Shown here: piece by piece, positions 1 through 8,428 of the stretch
Layout: the number at the start of each line of letters is the position of its first letter
How positions within the stretch are numbered: the stretch's first letter is position 1
NCBI GenBank assembly: GCA_019425005.1
Contig: JAHYYK010000021.1
Location: 1 to 38,249, forward strand
Length of the DNA: 38,249 bases
Reading direction: 5' to 3'
From: Collinsella sp.
GTDB taxonomy: Bacteria; Actinomycetota; Coriobacteriia; Coriobacteriales; Coriobacteriaceae
Position numbers and translations under genes: made by a program
Notes under the pieces: generated by a model
Database searches by the model: none
Told to the model about the DNA's origin: nothing
The model's input: only the letters and a program-made list of their open reading frames with translations

Positions 1-55
1 GAGCGAGGGCATCGCTCACAACCTTCTCGTAACGAGGCTCATCGAAATTGAACAT
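1..55 (-). CDS. N-terminus of a truncated gene, possibly another SIS-domain protein
   Basis: An ATG at 55-53 on the minus strand opens a frame that runs off the window edge and gives MFNFDEPRYEKVVSDALA. A good Shine-Dalgarno (TAGGAGTAAGGG) lies directly upstream, so the start is convincing. The short N-terminus resembles the beginning of SIS-family sugar-phosphate isomerase/deglycase proteins, and the promoter region carries an ACGTTATA half-site like those of the PTS and EamA promoters further on. Only 18 residues are visible, so the identity is a weak inference. That a gene begins here is well supported. Confidence 0.55.
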   Translation of the reverse strand, partial: MFNFDEPRYEKVVSDALA

Positions 56-105
56 CCCTTACTCCTAACTCACTTAGATGAACCCTTCATTCATCCCATA
101 ACGTT

Positions 106-133
106 ATAATACTTTATATAACCAACTATGCAA
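106..133 (-). promoter_or_regulatory. Putative promoter of the truncated left-edge gene
   Basis: On the minus strand TTGCAT (133-128) and TATTAT (111-106) are separated by 16 bases, upstream of the ATG at 55. The surrounding DNA is AT-rich. ACGTTATA at 101-108 next to the -10 resembles half of the ACGT-N5-ACGT operator seen at three other promoters in the window. Assignment is by consensus only. Confidence 0.35.
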
Positions 134-693
134 GTATTATTTTGGTTCTGTTCTTTCATCAAGCCCCTTAAAACATCAATCGGCGTTGTTGGGCACAGCG
201 TGCAAGTTCAATGAACGATTCAATATGCATCGTCTCTAGTTAAATGACGTCTTATGCAAATACCTTTAATCCGCTTGGGGCCGACGAATCTTTTGACTGT
301 CCGCAGAAACTTTCCCGGAATTCCCTATGGATAGACGCACCGGCAATCGCTTCGTTATCTGGCTTATTGCGCATTGCCGGGGCGTCTGGGAGAAAGCGCA
401 ATCTACCGCGTGGTCAACTAGCGTTTCATCGGAATCGACCGCATCCGCGCCAAATACTAAATCGCAATCGTTGAAACTCGTCCGATCATATGGCGGCAAT
501 TTCTCGCCTTAAAAATGAGTACGAAATAAGGGGCAGCTGTTTGCAACTTGCTTTATTCGTAAGTGTTTTTACTGAAAAAACAATCACCAACCAAACAGCA
601 CCATTAATTGTTTGGCTCTTTGCTGTACAGCCATCTTTCGTATACGTCTCTCGTCTATCTCTCATCTCACGGTTGGAGACGAAAGGTGTGCGG

Positions 694-757
694 GAGTGGA
701 TAATTGGACGGCATTTGGACCCGCGACGGATTATTTCATCCGAAAATCCACGCTCGT
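694..757. repeat. Degenerate copy (D) of the GAGCGTGG palindrome repeat
   Basis: GAGTGGATAAT at 694-704 and ATCCGAAAATCCACGCTCGT at 738-757 are inverted partners matching the arms of the repeat copies at 4679, 6129 and 12482. The inner CTCCCACTTT core of the other copies is absent, so this is either a decayed or a shortened member. Confidence 0.5.
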
Positions 758-892
758 GCGGCGGGCACGCGGGGCCTATGCCCAATCCGCTGGCATCGTC
801 TTCAGTTCGCCGCAGAGCCGCGGCCCCATATGGGTATACTCTCGAGGATTCGACTCGATTCGCCCCCGCTGGGGCGTCAAAGGAGACTGCAT

Positions 893-3800
893 ATGCCCAC
901 TACCTCAACCGACCCGCGCGCCGCTGCCGCCGCGCTGCTGGTGCCCGGCACCACCTGCCACGGCTTTGCCGTCGAGCGCCGCGAGACCGTGCCCGAGCTC
1001 GACTCGGACGCCTACGTGCTGCGCCACACCGCCTCGGGCGCTCGCCTGCTGTACCTGGCATGCGACGACGAAAACAAGGCCTTTGCCATTGGCTTTAAGA
1101 CGCCGCCGGCCGATTCCACCGGCGTGTTCCATATTCTTGAGCACTCGGTGCTGTGCGGATCGGCCAAGTTTCCCGTCAAGGAGCCGTTCGTGGACCTGAT
1201 CAAGAGCTCCATGCAGACGTTCCTCAACGCCATGACCTACCCCGACAAGACCATCTACCCCGTTGCGACCACCAACGAGCAGGATCTGTACAACCTGATG
1301 GACGTGTACCTGGACGCGGTGTTCAACCCGGCCATCTATACCAAGCCCACCATTTTTGAGCAGGAGGGCTGGCACTACGAGCTGGACCTGCCGGAGAGCG
1401 TCGAGATCGAGGGCAGCGACAGCTCCGCGAGCCTGCGCGAGGGCACGCTGCGCTATAACGGCGTGGTGTTCAACGAGATGAAGGGTGCGCTGTCCGACCC
1501 CATGAGCGTGCTGGACGACGCCGTCAACGCCGCGCTCTATCCCGATACCGCCTATGCGCACGAGAGCGGCGGCGACCTGCGCGCGATTCCGGCGCTCACC
1601 TACGAGCAGTTCCTGGACACGCACGCGCGTCACTACAATCCTTCCAACTCCTACATCACGCTCTACGGTGACCTGGACGTGGACCGCGCGCTGGCCTTTT
1701 TGGACGAGCGCTATCTGTCGCAGCCGAGTGCCGCGAGCCGCCGCATGGACGCCGCCGTCGCCGCCGGCGAGGACCCGTCCACGCTGGCGCCCAATCCGCT
1801 GGACGTGCAGGCGCCCGTGACCTGCGAGTACAAGCGCGTCGAGATGGCCACCACACCCGAGAACGCCCTGGTGGGCCTGGGCCTGGTGCTGGGCAGCGCG
1901 CTCGATCGCAAGCGCACGATCGCGGCGGATATCCTGTTTGAGGCGCTGCTGGGTTCCAACGAAGCACCGGTTAAGAAGGCCATTCTGGCCGCCGGCCTAG
2001 GCGGCAACGTGGTGAGCTACACCGCGGCCGAGAGCCTGCAGCCCTACGAGCTCATCATGTTGCAAAACGCGCAGCCCGGCGTGGCGCGCGAGCTGCGCCG
2101 CGTGTTCCAGGACGCCTGCCGCGACCTGTACGAGCACGGCGTTCCGCGCGAGCGCCTGGAAGCCATCATCAGCAGCAACGAATACGATCTGCGCCAGCGC
2201 GACTACGGCATCGCCGACGGCGTGGCCATTGCGTGCGACGCGCTGAGCACCTGGCTCTACGATGACGACGCCGCGACGCTGGCACTCAAGTACGGCCCGG
2301 TGTACGAGGAGCTGCGTAGCGAGCTGGACGGCACCTACTTTGAGGACCTGCTGCGCGAGCTGGTGCTGGAGAACGACCACATGGCGCTCGTCGAGCTGGT
2401 GCCGGTGGACGCCGCCGAGGGTTCGGAGGGTGCCGAGGCCATCGAGCTGGCAGCCAAGCGCGACGCCATGACCGATTCCGAGCTGGCCGACGTGGTCGAG
2501 CGCACGGCCGCGCTGCGTGCCGCGCAGGAAGCCGAGGACACGCCCGAGGACAAGGCCACGCTGCCGCGCCTGCGCGTGTCCGACATTGGCGAGGCGCGCC
2601 CCGAACCGTCACTGGTCGTGGACACGACCGCGCCCATCCCCTGTCTGCGCCACGACATCCCTACCAACCGCCTGGCCTACGCCATGCAGTATTTCGACCT
2701 GAGCTGCGTCGCGTTTGAGGACCTGCCCTGTGTGACGCTGCTCTGCCGCCTGCTTAAGCAGCTGTCCACGCGCGAGCACTCGGCCGAGGAACTCGACAAC
2801 TTGCTCGCTGGCAAGCTGGGCTTTTTGAGCTTTACGACCGAAGTCATGACCCAGCCCGACGTGGACGGCGTGCGCCCCTACCTGCTGGTGAGCGCCGGCG
2901 CCCTGTCCGAGAAGATTAATGCACTGGCGAGTCTGCCGCGCGAGGTATGGTCGAGCACGCTTTTGGCAGATGCCGACGCCGACCGCGTGCGCGACGTGCT
3001 CACGCAGATTCGCATTGGGCTTGAGCAGGGCTTTATCAACAACGGTCACTCGGCGGCGCTCGGTCGCGCGATGAGCTACAGCTCGCCTTCGGCCGTGGTG
3101 CGCGAGCAGCTTTCGGGCGTGGACTTCTACCTGTTCCTGCGCGATCTGCTCGACCACTTTGACGAGCGCCTGGACGACCTGCGCGCCAAGCTTGCCGAGC
3201 TGGCAGGCCGCATCTTTGTGGCCGATGGCTGCATGGCGAGCTTTACCGGCAGCGATGAGGACTTTGACGCGTACTGGGATGCCGCGGGCAACCTGGGGCT
3301 GGGTGCGGGCGATGGTGCCGGCCGCGACGCGCTCGTGGTGCCGGCGCCGTGCGACCGCCACGAGGCTTTCGTGATCCCCAGCGACATCTGCTTTGCGGCA
3401 AGCGCGTGCGACCCGCGTCGCCTGGGCATTGACGTGACAGGCACTTGGGCCGTGGCTGCCAACGCGCTCTCCTACGACTACCTGTGGAACGAGATCCGCG
3501 TGAAGGGCGGGGCGTACGGCTGCGGATTCCGCGCGGCAGGTGAGCGTCAGGCGGCGTTCTACACCTACCGCGACCCGGCGATCGATCCCTCGATTGAGCG
3601 CGTGGCGCGCGCAGGCGAATGGCTCGGCAGCTTTGAGCCCGACGAAGCCGCCTTTGAGGGCTTTATCGTGAGCTGCGTGAGCGGCATGGACGCGCCGGTG
3701 AAGCCGTACGCGCTCACCAAGCGCCGCAACACGACCTACCTGGCCGGGCTCGATCCGCATGCGCGCGAGGAGCGTCGCGCCCAGATGCTCGCCGCCACGC

Positions 3801-3931
3801 CCGGTGAGCTGCGCTCGCTCGGCACCGACGTGACGCGCATCGCAGCCGAGTCGCCCACCTGCGTCTTTGGCGGCCGCGACGTCATCGCCAAGAGCAACGC
3901 CGGCTTTAACGTCGTCGACCTGCTGGGCTAG
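893..3931 (+). CDS. M16C-family zinc metallopeptidase (PreP/Cym1-like)
   Basis: This 1012-residue protein is the length expected of presequence-protease-type (M16C) peptidases, which are clamshell enzymes that degrade short peptides in an enclosed chamber. The inverted zinc motif HILEH is at residues 80-84 (His80, Glu83, His84), and the distal zinc-ligand Glu is probably E195 in VVFNEMKG. The second half (about 520-1012) corresponds to the non-catalytic M16 half, with the conserved KGGAYGCGF-type segment near the C-terminus. The start at 893 is chosen because AGGAGA at 881-886 precedes it. The frame stays open to 704, but the extra 63 residues are of low complexity and lack a ribosome binding site. 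There is no signal peptide, so it should be cytosolic. A hairpin repeat pair follows the stop. Confidence 0.92.
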   Translation: MPTTSTDPRAAAAALLVPGTTCHGFAVERRETVPELDSDAYVLRHTASGARLLYLACDDENKAFAIGFKTPPADSTGVFHILEHSVLCGSAKFPVKEPFVDLIKSSMQTFLNAMTYPDKTIYPVATTNEQDLYNLMDVYLDAVFNPAIYTKPTIFEQEGWHYELDLPESVEIEGSDSSASLREGTLRYNGVVFNEMKGALSDPMSVLDDAVNAALYPDTAYAHESGGDLRAIPALTYEQFLDTHARHYNPSNSYITLYGDLDVDRALAFLDERYLSQPSAASRRMDAAVAAGEDPSTLAPNPLDVQAPVTCEYKRVEMATTPENALVGLGLVLGSALDRKRTIAADILFEALLGSNEAPVKKAILAAGLGGNVVSYTAAESLQPYELIMLQNAQPGVARELRRVFQDACRDLYEHGVPRERLEAIISSNEYDLRQRDYGIADGVAIACDALSTWLYDDDAATLALKYGPVYEELRSELDGTYFEDLLRELVLENDHMALVELVPVDAAEGSEGAEAIELAAKRDAMTDSELADVVERTAALRAAQEAEDTPEDKATLPRLRVSDIGEARPEPSLVVDTTAPIPCLRHDIPTNRLAYAMQYFDLSCVAFEDLPCVTLLCRLLKQLSTREHSAEELDNLLAGKLGFLSFTTEVMTQPDVDGVRPYLLVSAGALSEKINALASLPREVWSSTLLADADADRVRDVLTQIRIGLEQGFINNGHSAALGRAMSYSSPSAVVREQLSGVDFYLFLRDLLDHFDERLDDLRAKLAELAGRIFVADGCMASFTGSDEDFDAYWDAAGNLGLGAGDGAGRDALVVPAPCDRHEAFVIPSDICFAASACDPRRLGIDVTGTWAVAANALSYDYLWNEIRVKGGAYGCGFRAAGERQAAFYTYRDPAIDPSIERVARAGEWLGSFEPDEAAFEGFIVSCVSGMDAPVKPYALTKRRNTTYLAGLDPHAREERRAQMLAATPGELRSLGTDVTRIAAESPTCVFGGRDVIAKSNAGFNVVDLLG

Positions 3932-3942
3932 CCACAGCAAGC

Positions 3943-4038
3943 AAAACCACCACAAAGGGGACAGGCACCTTTGTGGTGGTTTCGACATTTGCCCAGATAA
4001 AACCTGCCAAAATAAACCTGTCCCTTTTTGGTAGGTTT
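3943..4038. repeat. Double hairpin of the GGGACAGG (REP-like) family, copy a
   Basis: Two back-to-back hairpins lie just after the peptidase stop. The first pairs AAAACCACCACAAAGG (3943-3958) with its complement at 3968-3982. The second pairs AAACCTGCCAAAA (4000-4012) with TTTTGGTAGGTTT (4026-4038). The loops carry GGACAGG and its complement CCTGTCC. The second hairpin recurs, inverted, at 15478-15514, and the first recurs at 22862. It may act as a terminator for the peptidase gene, but its dispersed nature points to a REP-like element. Confidence 0.75.
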
Positions 4039-4054
4039 GGGGGAGGGGGCTAGG

Positions 4055-4651
4055 ATGGATAAGGCTGAGTTGCGGCGGGCGGTAATTGCTCGGCGCGATG
4101 CGATTGATTTGGATGTTCGGAAGGCAAAGTCTGCTGTCATTTGCACGCGGCTGGCTGAGCTGCTGGGCCGCTTGGATGCCGCGGCGCCGCGCACCGTTGC
4201 CGTCTATGCCGCGATGGGTTCCGAGGCAGACCCTGCCGCGTTTGCCGCTGCGGCCGCCGCGCGCGGCTGGCGCGCAGCCTATCCGTGCATGCTCTCGGCA
4301 GCCGAAGCCGCAGCTTGTGGCCAGCGTATGTGCATGCGGGCAGTTGCCGCCGACGATGCGTCCGCGGCTCCGTTTATCACTCATCCCACGCGAGCCTTCG
4401 CTGCCGCGGACATCGGCAGCAACCGCTTCCCCATCGTGCCTGCCGAAGCACTCGACATGATTGTTGTGCCGCTCGTGGCCTTCGACCAAACCGGCGCGCG
4501 CCTGGGCTACGGCGGCGGCTGCTACGACCGTTACCTGTCCATGCTCTCGCCCGCATGCCAAATCGTCGGCATCGCCTTTGACGAACAGCGCATCGACCAC
4601 GTCCCCACCGACGTCCACGACCTGCCGCTGCCCAACATCGTCAGCGCCTAA
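4055..4651 (+). CDS. 5-formyltetrahydrofolate cyclo-ligase
   Basis: This 198-residue protein converts 5-formyl-THF to 5,10-methenyl-THF using ATP, and so recycles the folate storage form. The N-terminus (MDKAELRRAVIARRDAID) is typical of the family. The C-terminal signature LGYGGGCYDRYL, the folate/ATP-binding GxGGGxYDR loop, is near residue 152. The ATG at 4055 is preceded by GGAGGGGG. An upstream ATG at 4028 falls inside the repeat hairpin and has no ribosome binding site. The gene is separated from the peptidase by the double hairpin, so it may be transcribed on its own. Confidence 0.9.
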   Translation: MDKAELRRAVIARRDAIDLDVRKAKSAVICTRLAELLGRLDAAAPRTVAVYAAMGSEADPAAFAAAAAARGWRAAYPCMLSAAEAAACGQRMCMRAVAADDASAAPFITHPTRAFAAADIGSNRFPIVPAEALDMIVVPLVAFDQTGARLGYGGGCYDRYLSMLSPACQIVGIAFDEQRIDHVPTDVHDLPLPNIVSA

Positions 4652-4678
4652 ATGTCGTTGTATCGCACCCGCAAGATA

Positions 4679-4846
4679 AGCGTGGAAAAACTCCCACTTT
4701 GGGACTGTTCGGGGGCAAAAAACGGGAGATTATCCACGCTCATTATTCAAACGTCCGATAATCCACGCTCGTATGTCTGAAAATCCACGCTCAATCAACG
4801 CGCGTCCAGATTTCCGCGCTCGTGTGTCCGATTATCCGCGCTCGTG
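4679..4846. repeat. GAGCGTGG palindrome repeat, copy A with tandem tail
   Basis: The left arm AGCGTGGAAAAACTCCCACT (from 4679) pairs with AACGGGAGATTATCCACGCT (4721-4740). It is followed by four further degenerate units of about 22-28 bases, each ending in ATCCACGCTC or a close variant (4751-4846). The array lies between the convergent cyclo-ligase gene and the AbiEi-like gene. Related copies are at 6129, 12482 and 694. Unit spacing is irregular and there are no unique spacers, so it is not a CRISPR array. Confidence 0.75.
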
Positions 4847-4869
4847 CAGCTTAACGCCCCGCAACCGCC

Positions 4870-5832
4870 TCAACATGCACGCGGCACGCCGGCAACTTTG
4901 AGCTTGCGATCGAGCTTTGCCGGATCCCTCAGATCATCCCAGCACAAGCGCACGATCCTGCAGTTATCAAGCAGCGAAAGCCTCGACTCGCGCTGGCGCT
5001 CATCAAACTGCGCCTTTGCGAGCTTGCCCTCCTCCGCTGCCTTCTCGCTTTTAACGAATCCGTCAAATTCCCCGATGATCAGCCGATCTTCCACGCGCCA
5101 CAAGTAGTCGACGCGATACGGCCGTCCCGGCTCAACCGGGTCGAACAGCTCAATTTGCAGCTCCGGCGTCTGCCAGCCGCGCTCGATCATCAGGGCGCGC
5201 GCCTTGGACTCGCCACCGCTTTCCGACAGGCCATCGGCATACCGTGCAACCCTGCGCGCCGTCACAACACCGCGACGATTTAAGCCAAGCTTGTTGACTG
5301 CCTCAACGAGATGCTCCTTCGACAACAGCTGCTCATGAAGCGCCGAGTCCGCAATGATCAGTCCCTCGACAAACGATGCATCGACCAGGCAATCCGTAAT
5401 CGTTTGATCGATATCGGTCACGGCAATGTCCATCTGGGTGGCCCGTGTTTGACGAACATAACGATGGCGAACGACCTGAGAGTCCGGCGTCGTTGATTGT
5501 GCCGGTGCCACGGCGATATGGATGTGCGTCAAATTGGCATGCGAAACCGAAAGGCCATAGATAACAGCCGCCGTATAGGAGCAAAACGTCCAGTCGGGAT
5601 GCTTTTGCGCAAGGGCCCGCACCCGATGCAGATAACGCTGTCGAAACTTGAGTTCGGACCAATATTCCGGACGCGCATACAGCCCTGGCATGACCGCCTC
5701 GAGACTTCCCGCCGCCACCCGTCGCTCAATCTGCTTTGCCTCCGCCGCAGTTCGCGCGTACACGCAGCTCATCTGCTGTTCGCATGCCTTAATGTGACCT
5801 GCAAGTCTTTGATTCGCCGTCATGTTTGCCAT
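4870..5832 (-). CDS. AbiEi-like protein with C-terminal nuclease-like domain
   Basis: This 320-residue protein has an N-terminal half (about 1-190) resembling the AbiEi antitoxin-type winged-helix family: a charged helical start, then GLYARPEYW and the segment TFCSYTAAVIYGLSV. The C-terminal half (about 205-320) looks like a Vsr/DUF559-type PD-(D/E)xK fold: ESKARALMIERGW, then YRVDYLW, then LIIGEFDGF, ending in a CWDDL strand. The candidate catalytic acids are the Glu of GGES, the Asp of RVDY and the Glu of GEFDG. The start at 5832 follows GGAGG by four bases; an ATG three codons later is possible. No AbiEii-type toxin gene is adjacent, so a toxin-antitoxin role cannot be claimed. Similar orphan proteins are common in actinobacteria; function unknown. 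Confidence 0.75.
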   Translation of the reverse strand: MANMTANQRLAGHIKACEQQMSCVYARTAAEAKQIERRVAAGSLEAVMPGLYARPEYWSELKFRQRYLHRVRALAQKHPDWTFCSYTAAVIYGLSVSHANLTHIHIAVAPAQSTTPDSQVVRHRYVRQTRATQMDIAVTDIDQTITDCLVDASFVEGLIIADSALHEQLLSKEHLVEAVNKLGLNRRGVVTARRVARYADGLSESGGESKARALMIERGWQTPELQIELFDPVEPGRPYRVDYLWRVEDRLIIGEFDGFVKSEKAAEEGKLAKAQFDERQRESRLSLLDNCRIVRLCWDDLRDPAKLDRKLKVAGVPRAC

Positions 5833-6270
5833 GTCGCCTCCAAACTCTTGGAACGGCGCCAACGTACCAGACGGTTTCATGCGAAGTCTGACCAAATGCT
5901 GTCCAGCAGCTGACCAAATGCTTGACGGTTTTGGACGTTTTAGGCCAATGCTCTATATCTGCAGGTAGAGCGGTTGTCCAGAGGTCCCTGTCTCCACATC
6001 TTTATGCCTCAAAAGCCGTCGATTTCCTTAAAAGAAAATATGCTGTGGCTCGAAACTACCTAGTTTGCGATGCTGTCCGTAAACACTCGACGCGTGGTGC
6101 TGCCGCCTACGACAGCCGCAGAAAAATCGAGCGTGGAAAATCTCCCACTTTGGGCCTGTTCCTCGACCAAAAGTGGGAGATTATCCACGCTCATTCAACA
6201 TGCGTCCGATTATCCACGCTCGTCGCGTAGCGGCCACGATAACCGCCGCAGCCACAGCCACGACAGCGGC
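5833..6270. other. 438-bp intergenic region holding a repeat copy
   Basis: This gap between metA (stop side) and the AbiEi-like gene (start side) contains palindrome copy B (6129-6223) and no convincing gene. Near 5909-5938 the bases CAGCTGACCAAATGCTTGAC closely resemble a stretch at 34342-34372 upstream of another minus-strand gene, which may reflect shared promoter-proximal sequence. Confidence 0.5.
6129..6223. repeat. GAGCGTGG palindrome repeat, copy B
   Basis: GAGCGTGGAAAATCTCCCAC (from 6129) pairs with AGTGGGAGATTATCCACGCT (6172-6191), with 22 of 24 positions complementary over the full arms (6129-6152 with 6169-6192). A further unit ending TTATCCACGCTCGT follows at 6200-6223. This is the cleanest copy of the family. 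It lies downstream of metA on the minus strand. Confidence 0.8.
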
Positions 6271-7197
6271 CTAGTGCTCCTCGCCGGCGCGAGCCAGGTC
6301 GTAGGGCGTGGTCTGGTAGACGTAGTAGTTGAGCCAGTTGGTGTAGAGCAGCTGAGCCTGGCTGCGCCAGACGTTGCGCGGCTCGGCGGTGGGGTCGTCG
6401 TTCGGGAAGTAATGCGCCGGCACCTGGGGGTTGAGACCGCGCTTCACGTCGCGCTCGTACTCCAGGCGCAACGTGTCGGTATCGTACTCGGGGTGGCCAA
6501 AGACAAAGAAGCGGCGGCTGTCGGTCGACTTGACAATATACAGGCCCACCTCGTCGGACACGGCCACGACCTCAAGCTGCGGCTCGGCCTCCACGTCCTC
6601 GCGGCGCACATCGGTGTTGCGCGAATGCACGGCATAGAAACGGTCGTCAAAGCCGCGGACCAGCGGGCTTTGCGGCTTGACCAGATAATGCTCGAACACG
6701 CCGCTCGCCTTTGCCGGCAGGTCATACTTCTGAATGCCGTAATGATGGTACAGACCGGCCTGCGCGCCCCAACAAATGTGCAGCGTAGAGTGCACGTGCG
6801 TGGTGGACCAATCCATGATCTGGCAGAGCTCGGGCCAGTAGTCGACCTCCTCGAACGGCATCTGCTCCACCGGCGCGCCCGTGATGATCAGGCCGTCGTA
6901 GTGGATGTCGCGGATGTCGTCGAACGTGCGGTAAAACGTCTCCAGGTGGCCGGCGCTCACGTGGGTGGCCTCGTGCGTTTTGGTGCGCAGCAGGTCCACC
7001 TCCACCTGCAGCGGCGTGTTGGAGAGCTTGCGCATGATCTGCGTCTCGGTGGCGATCTTGGTGGGCATGAGGTTGAGGATGAGCACGCGCAGCGGACGGA
7101 TGTCCTGGTGCAGCGCGCGGTACTCGGTCATGACAAAGATGTTCTCGCTCTCGAGCTGCGCGGCGGCAGGGAGGGCGTCGGGAATGCGAATGGGCAT
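6271..7197 (-). CDS. metA: Homoserine O-acyltransferase MetA, predicted acetyl-CoA-specific
   Basis: This 308-residue enzyme activates homoserine for methionine synthesis and is cytosolic. The catalytic triad is in the expected places: Cys142 in HICWGAQAG, and His235 and Glu237 in FGHPEYD. In this family residue 111 decides the acyl donor, Gly giving succinyl-CoA use and Glu giving acetyl-CoA use. Here GAPVEQMPFEE places Glu at 111, so O-acetylhomoserine is the likely product despite the usual 'succinyltransferase' label. The ATG follows AAGGAG. The upstream gap to the divergent dehydrogenase is short, and I see no SAM riboswitch or T-box in it. Confidence 0.93.
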   Translation of the reverse strand: MPIRIPDALPAAAQLESENIFVMTEYRALHQDIRPLRVLILNLMPTKIATETQIMRKLSNTPLQVEVDLLRTKTHEATHVSAGHLETFYRTFDDIRDIHYDGLIITGAPVEQMPFEEVDYWPELCQIMDWSTTHVHSTLHICWGAQAGLYHHYGIQKYDLPAKASGVFEHYLVKPQSPLVRGFDDRFYAVHSRNTDVRREDVEAEPQLEVVAVSDEVGLYIVKSTDSRRFFVFGHPEYDTDTLRLEYERDVKRGLNPQVPAHYFPNDDPTAEPRNVWRSQAQLLYTNWLNYYVYQTTPYDLARAGEEH

Positions 7198-7369
7198 GGA
7201 TGCTCCTTACGAGTCAGTTGCAGTTATGGTACAACGAGCGGCCCCATCCGCGCGAGTACATCGCTCCGAGACACCGCCAGCGGCCCAAATCACTCCAAAA
7301 GTAGAGATTACGGCATGTCCCAAAAATCTATGGCGCTTTAGTCTGGCAAAGTGATAGCAGGAGGCTACA

Positions 7370-8386
7370 ATGGTTCGACGCGAAAAACTCGGCCGAAAGG
7401 ATACATATATGTACCAGACGCGTAAGATCGGTGTGGTCGGCCAGGGCCACGTAGGAGCACATGTCGCCAACAGCCTGCTCATGCAGGGCATTGCCGATGA
7501 GCTGTACCTGTGCGATATCAACGAGGCCAAGGTGACGTCCGAGGTCCAGGACCTGCGCGACTCCCTTTCGTTTGTCCCGTACAACACCAAGATCGTCAAC
7601 TGCTACGACCACTACGAGGAGCTGGCCTGCTGCGACGTCATCGTCAACGCCGCCGGCAAGGTCGCGCTGGCCGCCGGTAACCGCGACGGCGAGCTGTTCT
7701 TTACCACCGACGCCGCGCGCACCTTTGCCAAGCGCATCGTCGACGCCGGCTTCGACGGCATCTTCGTGAGCATCTCCAACCCCTGCGACGTCGTGTGCAC
7801 CGAGCTGTGGCACCTGACCGGCTACGATCCCAAGAAGATCATCGGCTCGGGCTGCGGCCTAGATTCGGCCCGCCTGCGCACCGAGATCTCCAAGAAGGTC
7901 GGCGTGAGCCCCAAGTCCATCGACGCCTACATGATCGGCGAGCACGGCTTTAGCCAGCTTGCCGCCTTTAAGGCCGCGACCATCGCCGGCAAGAGCCTCA
8001 CCGAGCTTCAGGCCGAGAACCCCGACAAGTACGCGTTCGACCACATGGAGGTCGAGGAACTCGCGCGCAAGGGCGGCTATGTGACCTACGCTGGCAAGCA
8101 GTGCACCGAGTACGCCGTCGCCAACTCCGCCGCGCGCGTCTGTGCCGCCGTGCTGCACAACGAGCACGCCGTGCTTTCGGCCTCTACGCTTATGACCGGC
8201 CAGTATGGCGAGGAGGGCATCTTCACCTCCCTGCCGTGCGTGATCGGCGCCGAGGGCGTCGAGGAGGTCTACACGCTCGACCTTTCCGAGCACGAGCTCG
8301 AGGGCTTCCACAAGAGCTGCCAGCACATCCGCGACAACATCGCCCAGCTCGACTGGTGGGATGCCGAGGCCTACGACGCCAAGTAA
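7370..8386 (+). CDS. L-lactate / L-2-hydroxyisocaproate dehydrogenase family protein
   Basis: This NAD-dependent 2-hydroxyacid dehydrogenase of the LDH/MDH superfamily has the nucleotide motif GQGHVG, ISNPCDV, the substrate Arg in LDSARLRTE and the catalytic His in GEHGFSQ. The mobile specificity loop reads AAGKVALAAGNRDGELFF. It lacks the LDH-type Gln-Lys-Pro-Gly segment and aligns better with the loop of L-2-hydroxyisocaproate dehydrogenase, so the natural substrate may be bulkier than pyruvate. AGGAGG with five-base spacing supports the ATG at 7370 (338 residues). A second ATG at 7409, preceded by AAAGG, gives 325 residues and a more usual N-terminus (MYQTRKIGVV). It is divergent from metA and ends at a strong terminator. 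Confidence 0.88.
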   Translation: MVRREKLGRKDTYMYQTRKIGVVGQGHVGAHVANSLLMQGIADELYLCDINEAKVTSEVQDLRDSLSFVPYNTKIVNCYDHYEELACCDVIVNAAGKVALAAGNRDGELFFTTDAARTFAKRIVDAGFDGIFVSISNPCDVVCTELWHLTGYDPKKIIGSGCGLDSARLRTEISKKVGVSPKSIDAYMIGEHGFSQLAAFKAATIAGKSLTELQAENPDKYAFDHMEVEELARKGGYVTYAGKQCTEYAVANSAARVCAAVLHNEHAVLSASTLMTGQYGEEGIFTSLPCVIGAEGVEEVYTLDLSEHELEGFHKSCQHIRDNIAQLDWWDAEAYDAK

Positions 8387-8428
8387 GCGTCGGTTGCCGC
8401 GACACCTCGCGAATCTAAGCGCGATACC

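Larger units (their letters stand above)
56..892. other. 837-bp gene-poor, AT-richer intergenic region
   Basis: No recognisable coding sequence was found between the left-edge gene and the M16 peptidase. Several overlapping short frames occur at 244-512 on both strands, but none has a good ribosome binding site or a familiar protein motif. The stretch is visibly richer in A and T than the genes around it. It contains a degenerate copy of the GAGCGTGG palindrome family at 694-757. It could hold promoters or a decayed gene; I can see neither clearly. Confidence 0.5.

Noticed and set aside
244..512. Overlapping short frames on both strands in the 5' gap
   Set aside because: No ribosome binding site, no recognisable motif, and the frames contradict one another. 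A decayed gene is possible but cannot be shown.
2609..4618. 669-codon open frame on the minus strand
   Set aside because: It lies antisense to the M16 peptidase and cyclo-ligase genes, runs through the hairpin repeats, and its protein is rich in His, Gln, Val and Ala with no family motif. High-GC genes commonly leave such shadow frames.
4679..4846. Possible CRISPR array
   Set aside because: The units are degenerate, irregularly spaced and lack unique spacers; they are half-units of a palindrome family found elsewhere in the window.
4679..6223. Replication origin suggested by DnaA-like boxes
   Set aside because: No dnaA, dnaN or gyrase genes are near, there is no AT-rich unwinding region, and the boxes are parts of a dispersed repeat.
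7198..7369. SAM riboswitch or T-box upstream of metA
   Set aside because: The gap to the divergent dehydrogenase is too short and shows neither conserved riboswitch cores nor a terminator/antiterminator pair.
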